DNA of 64,000 nt from contig CAVWOT010000026.1 of the NCBI GenBank assembly GCA_963756605.1, forward strand, positions 1 to 64,000, given 5' to 3'. The notes below the pieces were generated by a model. The model had not been told where the DNA came from. It ran no database searches and was given only the letters and a program-made list of their open reading frames with translations. Shown one piece after another: positions 25,662 through 35,471 of this stretch. Position 1 is the stretch's first letter; every line of letters begins with the position of its first letter. A program made the translations under genes and the position numbers. This DNA comes from Bog-159 sp963756605 (GTDB lineage: Bacteria; Acidobacteriota; Terriglobia; Bryobacterales; Bryobacteraceae).

Positions 25662-26125
25662 TTTAGTCTGAGCCCCGAATTGATAGATATCCGATGCGCT
25701 CGCTTGAAAATACAGCGAGCCGCTCAGCAATCGTAGCGCATCCGGCATGCGCTACGCCGGGCCGCTGGGAGACACGCTATTCGTCTTGCATAGGAGGACC
25801 TGGCGCATGAAATAGTGGATAAGCCGGACTGGCCCGGGACTCGCCGGCTTCATCAGAGTGGCGGTTGGAAATTAGGCGGAAATTAGACTGTCGGGGCACC
25901 GCCGGGAGTTGATTGCCGGCCAACAGAACCCGAGGTAAGCCTCCAAGGAGAACTTGATTCCAATTCGGTTCAACTTCCGGCCCGCCAATAGTTGTCTCAC
26001 TGCGACGCCGTCATGACTGGCCAAGACGGTTAGAGGGAAGGGCGGCCTGGACCGGAGTCACCTTCAAGCGCCACCACAGCGCACACCGTGCCTAACTTTT
26101 TTTGCGCCGTGCCAGTATAGTCAGT
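25662..26125. other. Divergent intergenic region
   Basis: About 460 bases between the LysE-like gene (minus) and the ADOP permease (plus); it must hold both promoters. No clear operator or RNA gene recognised. Confidence 0.4.
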
Positions 26126-28567
26126 ATGGAGTCCATTATCCCAGGCTACCGGTCTGCGTTTGAAAGCATTCAGTACGACCTACGGTACGCATTTCGCATG
26201 CTGCGACGGGATGCGGGTTTTACCACATTTGCCATTTTGATTATCGGGCTGGGGATCGGGGCCAGCACTACCGTATTCAGCGTGGTCAATGCGATCTTGC
26301 TTCGGCCGCTGCCTTTTCGCGTCCCGCAGCAACTGGCGTGGATATCCAACTTCGACACCGGCGGCCTCTCCGGGGCGACCACTCAAGTAGACTACCTGCT
26401 CGATCTGCGCGCCCAGAACCGATCCTTTTCCGACTTGGCGGCTTACTTCGCCTTCTACGGAGTCGGCGACAATTTGCTCAGCGGGCAAGGTGAGCCGGAA
26501 CGGCTGAGCGGCGTGCCGGTCTCGGAGAATTTCTTCCAGCTGCTCGGTATTCAGCCGCAGATGGGCCGGCTGTTCAACGCGCAGGAATGCAAATGGAACG
26601 GACCGAAGGTCGTACTGCTGGGTCATGGTATATGGGAGCGGCGGTTCGGCTCCGACCCCGCACTGGTGGGCCGTGCGATCACCCTCAATAACGAGCCGTA
26701 TACGGTGGTAGGGGTGCTGCCTGCTTCGTTCGATTTCGCTTCGGTCTTCGCTCCAGGCAGCCATTTCGATTTGTATTCTCCTTTCCCGCTTAGCCCGGAA
26801 ACGAACCGCTGGGGCAACACCCTGGCGATCATCGGGCGTCTCAACCCCGGTGTCGCTTTCGGCCGCGCGCAAGCTGAGCTGAAGATTCTGGCCGACCAGA
26901 TCAGCAAGGCACATCCTGAGCGCAACGCCTTTGAAGGCCACCTCGTCCCTCTGGCGGAACACGTGAGCGGGCGCCTGCGGTTGGCCTTGACCGTGCTCGA
27001 ATGCGCGGTCGGCATGGTGATGCTGATCGTCTGCGCCAATCTATCGAATCTGCTGCTCGCGCGCACGGCGACCCGGCACAAGGAGATTGCCATTCGCGCT
27101 GCCCTGGGCGCGGGGCGGCGGAGGCTGATCCGTCAGATGCTCACCGAAGGCGTGACCCTTTCCTGCGCGGGAGCCGCCCTCGGGGTGATGTTGGCAGCCG
27201 TTGGCACGCGCATCCTGAAGCACCTGGACGCCGTCAGCATTCCGCTTCTGCAGAATGTGCGGATGGATCCGGCTGCCCTGGGCTTCACTCTGTTGGCTTC
27301 CATACTGACGGGTGTGATTTTCGGACTTGCGCCTGCAGTGCATTTGCCGGCGGCGACGCTGCACGATGCGCTGAAGGACACCACCCGCAGCGCGACGGCA
27401 GGCCGCAGACGCGCCTGGATTCGCAACGCTCTGGTAGCGTCGGAGATCGCATTTGCCTGTGTGCTGCTGGTTGCCGCGGGATTACTCGTGCGCAGCTTTC
27501 TGCACGTCCTCGACGTGGACCTGGGTTTCCGGCCGGAGCGCGCGGCGGCGATGCGCGTGGACCCGGACCCGAACATGCCCGCAGCCTCCCAACCGGCCTA
27601 TTTCGCGGACGTATTGCGGCGCGCGCGCGCCGTCCCTGGCGTAGTCGCGGCCGGCTTGAGCGATGCCCTCCCGCTGGGCCGCAACCGTGCTTGGGGCGCG
27701 CCCGCCAAGGGCCAGGTTTACCCGCCGGGGAAATTTCCCAACGCGTTTGTGCGGGTGGTGAGCGATGGCTACATCCACGCGATGGGCATTCCCCTGCGCG
27801 ACGGCCGCGATCTGGCGGAACAGGATGGACCCGAGGCGGATCCAGTGATGCTGATCAACGAGACCATGGCGCGTACCCTCTTTCCCGGCGACACCGCGCT
27901 GGGGAAGATCATCCTCGCCTGCGGAGAGAGACGCGTAGTCGGGGTGGTAGGCGACGTGCGCCACCTGGCGTTGGAACAGGGCGCCGGGATGGAGATGTAC
28001 CTGCCCATCCGGCAATGCCGCGACTTCGCTTCGGTGGATCTGGTGGTCCGCACCAAGCTTCCCCCGGCGGAACTCGCCCCCGCTATTCGCGCGGCGCTCA
28101 AACCCGTCGCGCCCAACCTGCCAGGAACCGATTTTCGTACGCTGCAGGCCCTGGTGGACAAAGCCGTATCGCCGCGGCGTTTCGTGGTCCTGTTGCTCGG
28201 GGGCTTCGCCGCATTTGCGCTGGTCCTGGCTTCGCTCGGTATTTATGCGCTGGTCTCGTATTCCGTGAGCCAACGGACTCTGGAAATCGGAATCCGCATG
28301 GCACTGGGGGCTCCCGCGGGCCGGCTGCAGGCGGGGATGGTCGCCCAGACCCTGGGACTGGCGGCTGTCGGCATGCTGGTGGGAGCAGCGGCGTCCCTGG
28401 CGCTGGCGCGCGAGTTTGGCGGATTGCTGTACGGCGTAACCTCCCGCGATCCGTTCACGTTCATGGGAGCCTTAATGGTGCTTACGGCTGTGGCGGCTTT
28501 TGCAGGTTACCTTCCGGCGCGGCGGGCCTCGCGCATCGATCCTTCCTTGGCATTACGGGCGAGCTGA
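26126..28567 (+). CDS. ADOP-type ABC transporter permease (FtsX/MacB fold)
   Basis: 813 residues from ATG 26126 (a TTG at 26102 would add eight). The start SIQYDLRYAFRMLRRDAGFT and FAILIIGLGIGASTTVFSVVNAILLRPLPF are the hallmark of the long acidobacterial permeases with two FtsX modules. A periplasmic MacB-like domain follows (about 80-280), then three helices with LLARTATRHKEIAIRAALGAG, a second periplasmic domain, and three final helices with LEIGIRMALGAPAGR. Such permeases are thought to work with a separate ATPase in export or envelope stress, but no ATPase lies nearby. No padR-type regulator is visible. Confidence 0.9.
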   Translation: MESIIPGYRSAFESIQYDLRYAFRMLRRDAGFTTFAILIIGLGIGASTTVFSVVNAILLRPLPFRVPQQLAWISNFDTGGLSGATTQVDYLLDLRAQNRSFSDLAAYFAFYGVGDNLLSGQGEPERLSGVPVSENFFQLLGIQPQMGRLFNAQECKWNGPKVVLLGHGIWERRFGSDPALVGRAITLNNEPYTVVGVLPASFDFASVFAPGSHFDLYSPFPLSPETNRWGNTLAIIGRLNPGVAFGRAQAELKILADQISKAHPERNAFEGHLVPLAEHVSGRLRLALTVLECAVGMVMLIVCANLSNLLLARTATRHKEIAIRAALGAGRRRLIRQMLTEGVTLSCAGAALGVMLAAVGTRILKHLDAVSIPLLQNVRMDPAALGFTLLASILTGVIFGLAPAVHLPAATLHDALKDTTRSATAGRRRAWIRNALVASEIAFACVLLVAAGLLVRSFLHVLDVDLGFRPERAAAMRVDPDPNMPAASQPAYFADVLRRARAVPGVVAAGLSDALPLGRNRAWGAPAKGQVYPPGKFPNAFVRVVSDGYIHAMGIPLRDGRDLAEQDGPEADPVMLINETMARTLFPGDTALGKIILACGERRVVGVVGDVRHLALEQGAGMEMYLPIRQCRDFASVDLVVRTKLPPAELAPAIRAALKPVAPNLPGTDFRTLQALVDKAVSPRRFVVLLLGGFAAFALVLASLGIYALVSYSVSQRTLEIGIRMALGAPAGRLQAGMVAQTLGLAAVGMLVGAAASLALAREFGGLLYGVTSRDPFTFMGALMVLTAVAAFAGYLPARRASRIDPSLALRAS

Positions 28568-28804
28568 AACAAATTCGGCTGACGACCTGCCGGGTCGGCG
28601 GCACCAGGCTGACAGCGTTGACAGAGCGCGCCGGGCGGCGCATCATCGAATCAGGAGCTACCTCGATGCCAGCCGGTTTGAGCAGTCATTGGAATTGCGC
28701 GAAGATAGAAGATAAAGGTCTAAGTCATGTTGCAACCAGGATTTTCCCGTCCGCCGATAACCACAGGCCGGCCGCAAACGTCCTTTAATCTGGAGCCTTC
28801 CGTA
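28568..28804. other. Intergenic stretch, nothing recognised
   Basis: About 240 bases between the permease and the DUF5666-like gene; the latter's frame is open across part of it from 28727, but the signal peptide argues for the start at 28805. Confidence 0.4.
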
Positions 28805-30004
28805 ATGAAAATCGTGAACCTACACTGTGTGGCAGTGGCCTGCCTTGCCGTAGGCATCGCCACGGCCCAGCAGCCTGCCCGTACAAACCTGGTGGGCGCC
28901 GTACAAGCCATCGATCCGGCCAGCGGCCAGATCACCCTGCACACAGACGATGGCAAGACTGTCACGATCACGCCGCACCCAACGGCCAAAGTGCTGCGCC
29001 TTCCACCGGGTGAGAAGCTGGCGAATGCCACGCCCATCACGCTGCACGACATCGTAGCGGGCGACCGGCTGCTGGCGCGCGGCGAGCTTTCCGAGGATAA
29101 GGCGGCCTTGGCGGCCAGCACGCTGGTGATCATGACCAAGGCGGACATCGCCAAGAAGCAGCAGGCGGATCAGGCCGAATGGCGCAAGCGCGGCGTGGGC
29201 GGCCTGGTGACGGCGGTGGATGCCGCGACCGGCGAAGTGACCATCAATACGCGCACCACGGAAGGTCTGAAGCCGCTGATCATCGTGGCTAACGCGAAGA
29301 CTGCGGTGAGCCGCTATACTCCCGATTCGGTGAAGTTCGTGGATGCTAAACCGGGCACTCTGGCGGAGATCAAGCCGGGCGACCAGGTGCGGGCGCTGGG
29401 AGTGAAAAGCGACGATGGCACGCACTATATCGCCGAGGAACTGGTTTCCGGGTCGTTTCGCAACGTGGCGGCGACCGTGACCACGATTGACCCGGCGGCT
29501 AACACCATTAAGGTGATGGATCTGACCACTAAGAAGCCGCTGCTGGTGCACGTGAACGCCGACTCTACCATGCGCAAGCTGCCGGAAATGGTGGCGCGCA
29601 TGATTGCCATGCGAGCCTCGGGCGCGAGCGGTGTGACCGGTGCGGGTGGAAGGGACGCCGGCGGCGGCCAGCCTCCACAGGGTGCACCGGTGGCTACGGC
29701 GGCTCCGAGCACTGGTCCTGCTGGACCGGCTGGTCCCGCCGGTATGCGCGGCCGCGGCGATATGCAGCAGATGCTCGAGCGCCTCCCACCCATCAAGCTG
29801 GAAGATCTAAAGCCGGGCGATGCGATTATCATTTCCAGTACCGAAGGCGCCGATCCCGGCCAGGTGACGGCCATCACGCTGGTGGCCGGCGTCGAGCCGA
29901 TTCTTTCCGCGGCGCCCGCGGGGAGCCAGCGCGCGCGGATGCTCGGCTCCTGGAATCTGGATGTGGACATGGGCGGCGGCGGGGCCGGCGGCGGCATGCA
30001 GTGA
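28805..30004 (+). CDS. Secreted protein with DUF5666-like beta-barrel repeats
   Basis: 399 residues from ATG 28805, which puts a signal peptide (VACLAVGIATAQQ) at the N-terminus. Repeated OB/beta-barrel-like units of the form VxAIDPASGQITLHTDDGKT, VTAVDAATGEVTINTRT and VTTIDPAANTIKVMDLTT occur at about residues 27, 140 and 220, each followed by a LKPGD-type turn (IKPGDQVRAL, LKPGDAIIIS). Between the third unit and the end is a Gly/Ala/Pro-rich linker. The repeats resemble DUF5666. Location is periplasmic or extracellular; function unknown. The C-terminus is glycine-rich (MGGGGAGGGMQ). It precedes the DUF5107-TPR gene by 23 bases, probably in one transcript. Confidence 0.7.
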   Translation: MKIVNLHCVAVACLAVGIATAQQPARTNLVGAVQAIDPASGQITLHTDDGKTVTITPHPTAKVLRLPPGEKLANATPITLHDIVAGDRLLARGELSEDKAALAASTLVIMTKADIAKKQQADQAEWRKRGVGGLVTAVDAATGEVTINTRTTEGLKPLIIVANAKTAVSRYTPDSVKFVDAKPGTLAEIKPGDQVRALGVKSDDGTHYIAEELVSGSFRNVAATVTTIDPAANTIKVMDLTTKKPLLVHVNADSTMRKLPEMVARMIAMRASGASGVTGAGGRDAGGGQPPQGAPVATAAPSTGPAGPAGPAGMRGRGDMQQMLERLPPIKLEDLKPGDAIIISSTEGADPGQVTAITLVAGVEPILSAAPAGSQRARMLGSWNLDVDMGGGGAGGGMQ

Positions 30005-30027
30005 GGTCGTAACTCCCGTCTCTCACG

Positions 30028-33000
30028 ATGCGCCACTCCATCTGCCTGCTTGTCCTGGCCCTTCCCCTGGCCCGCGCCGAAGTGCGCGTCTGGCAGGGCA
30101 CGCTTACGCTGCCCGCTTACGAAGAAGGCGCGCCCGATCCCAATCCGCCCTTCGATGCCTTCTCCACCGGCCGCTTCAATTACCCTTACACGCTGCGCGA
30201 GAATCTCACCGACCAGCGCGTCGCGCACGACTGGCGCACCGTTTATCTCGAAAACGAATATCTGAAGTGTTCCGTGCTGCCCGATATCGGCGGCCACCTC
30301 TACACCTGCGTCGATAAGCTGAGCGGCCAGCCAATGTTCTACGCCAACCCATCCATCAAGAAGGCCAACATCGGGTATCGCGGCGCGTGGGCGGCGTTCG
30401 GCATCGAGTTTAATTTTCCGGTATCGCACAACTGGGTTTCCATGTCACCGGTGCACTTCAGTTTCGCCAGGCACGCCGACGGCAGCGCTTCGGTATGGGT
30501 GGGCAATATCGACCGCGTCTACGGCATGGAATGGACGGTCGAATTGCGCCTCGCGCCCGGCAGCACGGTGCTCGAAGAGCATGTCACGCTGAACAATCGC
30601 AGCGACGTGCGCCATCGTTTTTATTGGTGGAACAATGCGGGCGTCGAGGTGAAAGACGATTCGCAGATCTGTTATCCGATGCGGTTCACCGCCAGCCACG
30701 GCTTCACCGAGGTGGATACCTGGCCAGTGGATTCCTCGGGCAAAGACCTCAGCGTGATCCGCAACCAGACATCCGGCCCCGTCTCGCGCTTCGTCTATGG
30801 CAGCCGCGAGCCGTTCATGGGTGTCTGGCGCCCGGATACCAACTTCGGCGTTGTCCACTACGCCGAATATGCGGAGCTGCCCGCCAAGAAGATCTGGTCG
30901 TGGGGCGTGGATGCCGACGGGCTCGACTGGCGGCGGGCGCTTTCCGATAACAATAGCGCCTACGTCGAAGTGCAGGCAGGATTGTTTCGCAATCAGGAGA
31001 CGTACGCTTTTCTGGAGCCTCGCCAGACCATCCGCTTTGCGGAATATTGGATGCCGGCGCGCGGCATCGGCGGCATCTCGCGCGGCAATCTCGCCGGCGT
31101 TTTGAATCTGACGCGGCGTGACGGCGCGCTCGCAGCCGCGTTCAACTCCAACCGCAAGCTCGCTGCTGCTTCGATACGCATTCTGCAGGGCGCGCGGGTG
31201 CTCGCCGAAGAGAAAACCGGCCTGGCGCCGGAACATACCTGGACGCATGCGATCAAAGATGCCCCAAAGGATCCTTGTACGTTCGAACTACGTGACGCCG
31301 CGGGCCGCGTGCTGATGCGCCACACCGAAGGCGAGTACGACTGGACACCGGCATCGGAAATCAAGACGGGGCCGCAGCCGCATCCCGCCGATGACGATGC
31401 GCTCGAGCGGGGTACCGATCAGGAACTGCAGGGCGAATTGCTGGCGGCGCTGCATTCGTATGAGGATGGCTTGGCGCACGCGGGCGGCGACCTGGCGCTG
31501 AGCGTTGCGGCCGGACGCCTGTGCGCCAGTCTGCAACGCTATGCGGAAGCCATCCGGTATCTGGAACCGGCGGCCGCGCGCGACACCTCCGATCCGCAGA
31601 TTGCCTATTACCTCGGCCTGGCTTATGATGGCACGGGCGATCGCGTCAAAGCCCGGCTGGCTTATGAAGCCGCGGCGCGCATGCCCACGTGGCGCGCGGC
31701 CGCCAGTCTGAAACTGGGCGAATTGCTGGCGCGCGCGGGCGATCGCGAAGCCGCGTTCGCGTTTCTCGAAGCTGCCCGCAGCGATCTGCGTGCGGAAGAG
31801 GAGACCGCCGCGCTGGCGCGCGCCATGGGCAAAAAGACGGACGAGAGCGCTTGCGCCACCTGCGCCACCAGTGCCTTCCTCGCATGGGACGGCGGGCCGC
31901 ACAACGATCCCGCGCTGCTGCGTTTTCTGGCCGCCGATCCTGCGCGCGTGCTCGAAATTGCCGCCACTTACATGCGGCTGGGGCTGTACCGCCCCGCCGC
32001 CGACGTGCTGGCGCGTGACTTTCCGCCGGTGCCGGCCGACGAGACGGAGCCGGGCGTGGTGCTGCCGCAGAAGCATCCGCTGGTCGCTTATTATCGCGGT
32101 TATTGCCGCGCCAAGCTGGGCGAATCGGCGGCTGCGGACTATGCGGCTGCCCAGAAGCTTTCCACTTTGTATGTCTTCCCCAGCCGCGCGGAGGACCTGG
32201 AAGTATTGCGCGCCGCCGTCGAGGCCAACCCAGACGATATGACCGCCCGCTACCTGCTCGGTACCCAACTGTACGCGCGCGGCCTGGTCAACGACGCCCT
32301 GCTGGAATGGATCAGAGCGCGCAACGCCAGGGCCGCCATTCCGGTCTTGCACGCCGATCTCGGCCGCCTGATGCTGCACGACAAGCACGACTGGACGGGC
32401 GGCCTGACCGCCTTTCGCGAGGGGCAGGCGGTGGACCCGCTCAACCGTGCACTTTACGAAGGCGCGGACCGCGCGCTCAGCCTGATGTCCCGGCCCGCGC
32501 GCGAACTGGCTGTCGCGCTGGAGCAGTATCCGGATATGCCGCACATGCCCGCCGAACTGGTTTATGCGCTGGCGCTAGAGCGCGCTGAAGCTCGGGAATT
32601 CGACGGCGCCGCAGACCTGTTTCGCGGCCGCTTTTTCCCGCGCGAGGAAGGCGGCACTAACGTGCGCCAGGTCTGGGTCGAGGTACGGACGCTCGAAGCC
32701 TTGACCGAGGCCGCCGCCAATAAGTGCGATGCCGCATTGGCCGTGCTAGATGGAATCGGCAGCGAAGCAGCCGGTCTCGCATTTACTAAGGACGGCTTGG
32801 AACCCTTTGTAGACGCGCCCCGCACGCAATATCTAATCGGCCAGGTGGAGGCGCGCTGCGGCCGCGCTGAGCAAGCCACCAAGCGATGGCGCCGGGTGGC
32901 CGACGCTACCGGCGCGGGGGACCTCGTCTGGGCTTGGGGCGCGGCCATGAAGCTCGATGGTTACGATAAGGCGCAGTGGATCAAACGCTTCGAAAGCGCG

Positions 33001-33171
33001 CTAGCCAAAGCCGGGTCCGCCTCGCCTTACAACGTTGGCGTTCTGGAGCTTGTGCTGGGCAAGCAGCGCCCCGCCTGGGCCCATTTTCAGGAGGCGCTGC
33101 TGCTGCCTGACCGCATGATGTCGCACCATCTCACGCGCATCGCCATGGACGGCACAGGCCTGCCCCACTAA
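30028..33171 (+). CDS. DUF5107 and TPR-repeat secreted protein
   Basis: 1047 residues. A signal peptide (LLVLALPLARAE) is followed by a DUF5107 domain (about 40-360) with the family blocks NENYL-like VYLENEYLKCSVLPDIGGHL, EFNFPVSHNW and YWWNNAGVE. The remainder (about 450-1040) is TPR-type helical pairs, for example AIRYLEPAAARDTSDPQIAY and a run of AGDREAAFAFLEAARS units. DUF5107 is structurally related to galactose-mutarotase-like sugar-binding folds, so a role in carbohydrate recognition or processing is plausible but inferred. Known relatives have the same domain order. It follows the DUF5666-like gene closely and converges on the sorbosone dehydrogenase gene. Confidence 0.85.
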   Translation: MRHSICLLVLALPLARAEVRVWQGTLTLPAYEEGAPDPNPPFDAFSTGRFNYPYTLRENLTDQRVAHDWRTVYLENEYLKCSVLPDIGGHLYTCVDKLSGQPMFYANPSIKKANIGYRGAWAAFGIEFNFPVSHNWVSMSPVHFSFARHADGSASVWVGNIDRVYGMEWTVELRLAPGSTVLEEHVTLNNRSDVRHRFYWWNNAGVEVKDDSQICYPMRFTASHGFTEVDTWPVDSSGKDLSVIRNQTSGPVSRFVYGSREPFMGVWRPDTNFGVVHYAEYAELPAKKIWSWGVDADGLDWRRALSDNNSAYVEVQAGLFRNQETYAFLEPRQTIRFAEYWMPARGIGGISRGNLAGVLNLTRRDGALAAAFNSNRKLAAASIRILQGARVLAEEKTGLAPEHTWTHAIKDAPKDPCTFELRDAAGRVLMRHTEGEYDWTPASEIKTGPQPHPADDDALERGTDQELQGELLAALHSYEDGLAHAGGDLALSVAAGRLCASLQRYAEAIRYLEPAAARDTSDPQIAYYLGLAYDGTGDRVKARLAYEAAARMPTWRAAASLKLGELLARAGDREAAFAFLEAARSDLRAEEETAALARAMGKKTDESACATCATSAFLAWDGGPHNDPALLRFLAADPARVLEIAATYMRLGLYRPAADVLARDFPPVPADETEPGVVLPQKHPLVAYYRGYCRAKLGESAAADYAAAQKLSTLYVFPSRAEDLEVLRAAVEANPDDMTARYLLGTQLYARGLVNDALLEWIRARNARAAIPVLHADLGRLMLHDKHDWTGGLTAFREGQAVDPLNRALYEGADRALSLMSRPARELAVALEQYPDMPHMPAELVYALALERAEAREFDGAADLFRGRFFPREEGGTNVRQVWVEVRTLEALTEAAANKCDAALAVLDGIGSEAAGLAFTKDGLEPFVDAPRTQYLIGQVEARCGRAEQATKRWRRVADATGAGDLVWAWGAAMKLDGYDKAQWIKRFESALAKAGSASPYNVGVLELVLGKQRPAWAHFQEALLLPDRMMSHHLTRIAMDGTGLPH

Positions 33172-33191
33172 ACCAACCTAAAGCGGGCCAG

Positions 33192-34526
33192 CTATTTCGC
33201 CCGGTAGGCGACTCTCCAGACAGTGTTGGACCCGTCGTCGGTCACGATCAACGATCCATCCTGCGCCACGGCCACTCCCACCGGCCGGCCCCACACGTCC
33301 CCGTTCGGCGTGACGAAACCGGTCAGAAAGTCTTCATACTCTCCGGTCGAGTGGCCGTCCTTCATCGGGACGCGGATCACCTCGTAGCCCGCGCGGGTGG
33401 CCCTGTTCCACGAGCCATGCTCGCCGGCAAAGATATCGCCGTCGTATTCAGCCGGAAATTGCCGGCCGTCATAAAAGGTCATCTCGAGCGAGGCGTTGTG
33501 GGGTTGCAGCAGCACATCCGGCACGACTACCTTGCTCTGCAATTCCGGATGCTTGCCTTGCTGCCGCGGGTCCCAATGCCCTCCGATATAGAACCACGGC
33601 CAGCCATAAAAGCCGCCCTCTTGCACATGCGTGATGTAATCCGGCACCAGGTTATCGCCCAGCCCGTCGCGCTCGTTCACCGACGCCCAAAGCACGCCGG
33701 TCACCGGGTTCACGGCAATGCCCACCGGGTTGCGAATTCCCCACGCGTAGACCCGGCCGCCGCTGCCATCCGGATTGAACTCCAGAATATCGGCGCGATG
33801 ATGTTCCACCGGGTTGTTGTCGCTATCGTCGTCGTTCGAATGCGATCCCACGGATACAAACATTTTGCGGCCATCGCGGGTGAACGCGATATCGCGCGTC
33901 CAATGCCCGCCGCCGGTCAGCCGGCCGCCCGAAGGAATATCGGGAACAATCGTTTCCGGCGCCGCGCGCGCTTTCAGGTCGCCATCGCGATAGGCGAAGC
34001 GCACCACGGAGCCGGTATTGCCCACGTACACATATTGCGGATGCGGACCGGGTGGATAGAACGCGATGCCAAAGGGCTGCGTCAACCCTTCGGCAAAGAT
34101 GGAAACGGTCTGAGCCTTGCCGTCCGCTCCCAGCCCGCGCAGCACGCGAATGCGGCCAGGCTCGCTTTCGGCCACGAACAGATCGCCATTGGGCGCCCGC
34201 CGGATCAGGCGCGGATTGGTGAGCCCGGTTACAAATTCCGTAACGGTGAAACCAGGCAGCGCATGGGGCCAGGCATCCGCTGGACGCGCGACCATGTGCG
34301 GACGATTGTCCGCCGATTTAGTCTGGTAAGGCTGCGGCAGGTCCGCTGGTGTGATCTTGCGGATGGTGCCGGGCGCTTCACGCTTGTAATCGGTGAAAGC
34401 GGCTTGAGCTTGTTCCACGTGGGCGCCGGCGGGAAGCCCCGCGCGCGAAGGCAGCGCGAGAAAGCCGGCCACAAATCCCGCGGCAGCCAACATAACCGCC
34501 GCGATTCTAAAATGCGAACGTAACAT
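33192..34526 (-). CDS. Sorbosone dehydrogenase-like PQQ beta-propeller enzyme
   Basis: 444 residues with a signal peptide (AAVMLAAAGFVAGFLALPSRA), so periplasmic. The GSDH-type propeller shows VTGLTNPRLIRRAPNGDLFV, GLTQPFGIAFYP, RDIAFTRDGRKMFVSVGSHS, GIRNPVGIAVNPVTG, NERDGLGDNLVPDYI and GEHGSWNRATRAGYEV. These enzymes oxidise aldoses or aldehydes using PQQ. The gene lies 24 bases after the dehydrogenase at 34551 and closes a minus-strand run that starts with an RND pump. No PQQ synthesis genes are in the window. Confidence 0.85.
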   Translation of the reverse strand: MLRSHFRIAAVMLAAAGFVAGFLALPSRAGLPAGAHVEQAQAAFTDYKREAPGTIRKITPADLPQPYQTKSADNRPHMVARPADAWPHALPGFTVTEFVTGLTNPRLIRRAPNGDLFVAESEPGRIRVLRGLGADGKAQTVSIFAEGLTQPFGIAFYPPGPHPQYVYVGNTGSVVRFAYRDGDLKARAAPETIVPDIPSGGRLTGGGHWTRDIAFTRDGRKMFVSVGSHSNDDDSDNNPVEHHRADILEFNPDGSGGRVYAWGIRNPVGIAVNPVTGVLWASVNERDGLGDNLVPDYITHVQEGGFYGWPWFYIGGHWDPRQQGKHPELQSKVVVPDVLLQPHNASLEMTFYDGRQFPAEYDGDIFAGEHGSWNRATRAGYEVIRVPMKDGHSTGEYEDFLTGFVTPNGDVWGRPVGVAVAQDGSLIVTDDGSNTVWRVAYRAK

Positions 34527-34550
34527 CGTTTTGATCTCCTGATTTCAGTT

Positions 34551-35468
34551 TCAAGCTGCCGTTGGGAATTCCGGTTCCGGCGCCTGCGCCAGCCTTTCCA
34601 TGTACCGGATAATAGCTGAAAAATCTTCCTCGCCGCCGCCTGCCGCTTCGGCCAGAGACACCCGGCGTGCGGCACTGGTGGCCGGCATCGGAATGCCTCG
34701 TTTCGCGGCTTCGTTCAGGATGAGTCCGAAATCCTTTATCATCAGCCGGAGCGGGAACTGCGGGTAATAATCCTGATGGAGCGCCTGTGCGAGTTTGCCG
34801 GCGTGAGCCGGTGCGACCACCGAAGTCTGCCCGAGCACGTCAATGAGCCGTTCCCGCGCGAGTCCCAGATTCTCGCCGAGCGTGACGGCTTCCGCGATGG
34901 CCTGCATTCCCACTCCGAGCAGGGTATTCACCACCAGCTTCATCGCGGCGCCGGACCCGCTGGGACCGAGAAGAAACCACTTTCGCGCGATCTGGCTGAA
35001 GATGGGAATGCAGGCGGCGAATGCATCCGCGTCACCGCCTGCCAGCACCGTGAGCGCGCCTTGCTCGACCGCCGGGGTGCTGCCGGACACCGGCGCGTCC
35101 AGGACCGGTATGCCGCGCGCGGCGCCAGCCCGATACAACTCGCGTGCCGTTTCCGGAAGCACCGTGCTCATCTCGATGATGTGCAGGCCCGCGGCGGCAT
35201 TCGCGAGCACGCCGGCAGGCCCGTAATAGACATCTCGCACGGCGGCTTCGTCCGGCAGGAACGAGATGAGGAAGTCGACCCGGCCGGCCAAGTCGCGCAG
35301 GCTCGGCGACGCCAGCGCGCCGTACTGCACCATCGATTGCGCCTTGGCGGGCGTTCGGCTGAACACGATTACAGGATAGTTGCCATCGAGCAGCCGGCGG
35401 GCGACGCCCTTGCCCATATTGCCCAGACCGACGATGCCTATGGTTCCAGGTTGTGTTGGTGTTTTCAT
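34551..35468 (-). CDS. NAD(P)-dependent beta-hydroxyacid dehydrogenase
   Basis: 305 residues of the 3-hydroxyisobutyrate dehydrogenase family, or the related GLYR/IRED group. The dinucleotide-binding start GIVGLGNMGKGVARRL, substrate-binding DAPVSGSTPAVEQGALTV, and catalytic lysine in GSGAAMKLVVNTLLG (near residue 170) are all present. The enzyme type oxidises or reduces small beta-hydroxyacids or short aldehydes with NAD(P). It begins 3 bases after the aldo/keto reductase gene, so the two are surely co-transcribed. The substrate is unknown. Confidence 0.88.
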   Translation of the reverse strand: MKTPTQPGTIGIVGLGNMGKGVARRLLDGNYPVIVFSRTPAKAQSMVQYGALASPSLRDLAGRVDFLISFLPDEAAVRDVYYGPAGVLANAAAGLHIIEMSTVLPETARELYRAGAARGIPVLDAPVSGSTPAVEQGALTVLAGGDADAFAACIPIFSQIARKWFLLGPSGSGAAMKLVVNTLLGVGMQAIAEAVTLGENLGLARERLIDVLGQTSVVAPAHAGKLAQALHQDYYPQFPLRLMIKDFGLILNEAAKRGIPMPATSAARRVSLAEAAGGGEEDFSAIIRYMERLAQAPEPEFPTAA

Positions 35469-35471
35469 TTC

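Noticed and set aside
27001..28788. 595-codon plus-strand open frame inside the ADOP permease gene
   Set aside because: Out-of-frame shadow with Arg/Gly/Pro-rich translation; the permease frame has clear FtsX motifs throughout.
31288..32544. 418-codon minus-strand frame opposite the DUF5107-TPR gene
   Set aside because: Antisense shadow; the plus-strand frame is continuous with a signal peptide and TPR units.
33184..33203. CGGGC/GCCCG hairpin between convergent genes as terminator
   Set aside because: Only five base pairs, a 10-base loop and no T-run; it is too weak to call.
33351..34523. 390-codon plus-strand frame opposite the sorbosone dehydrogenase-like gene
   Set aside because: Antisense shadow of a gene with strong family motifs; translation has no domain and is His/Arg/Ala-rich.
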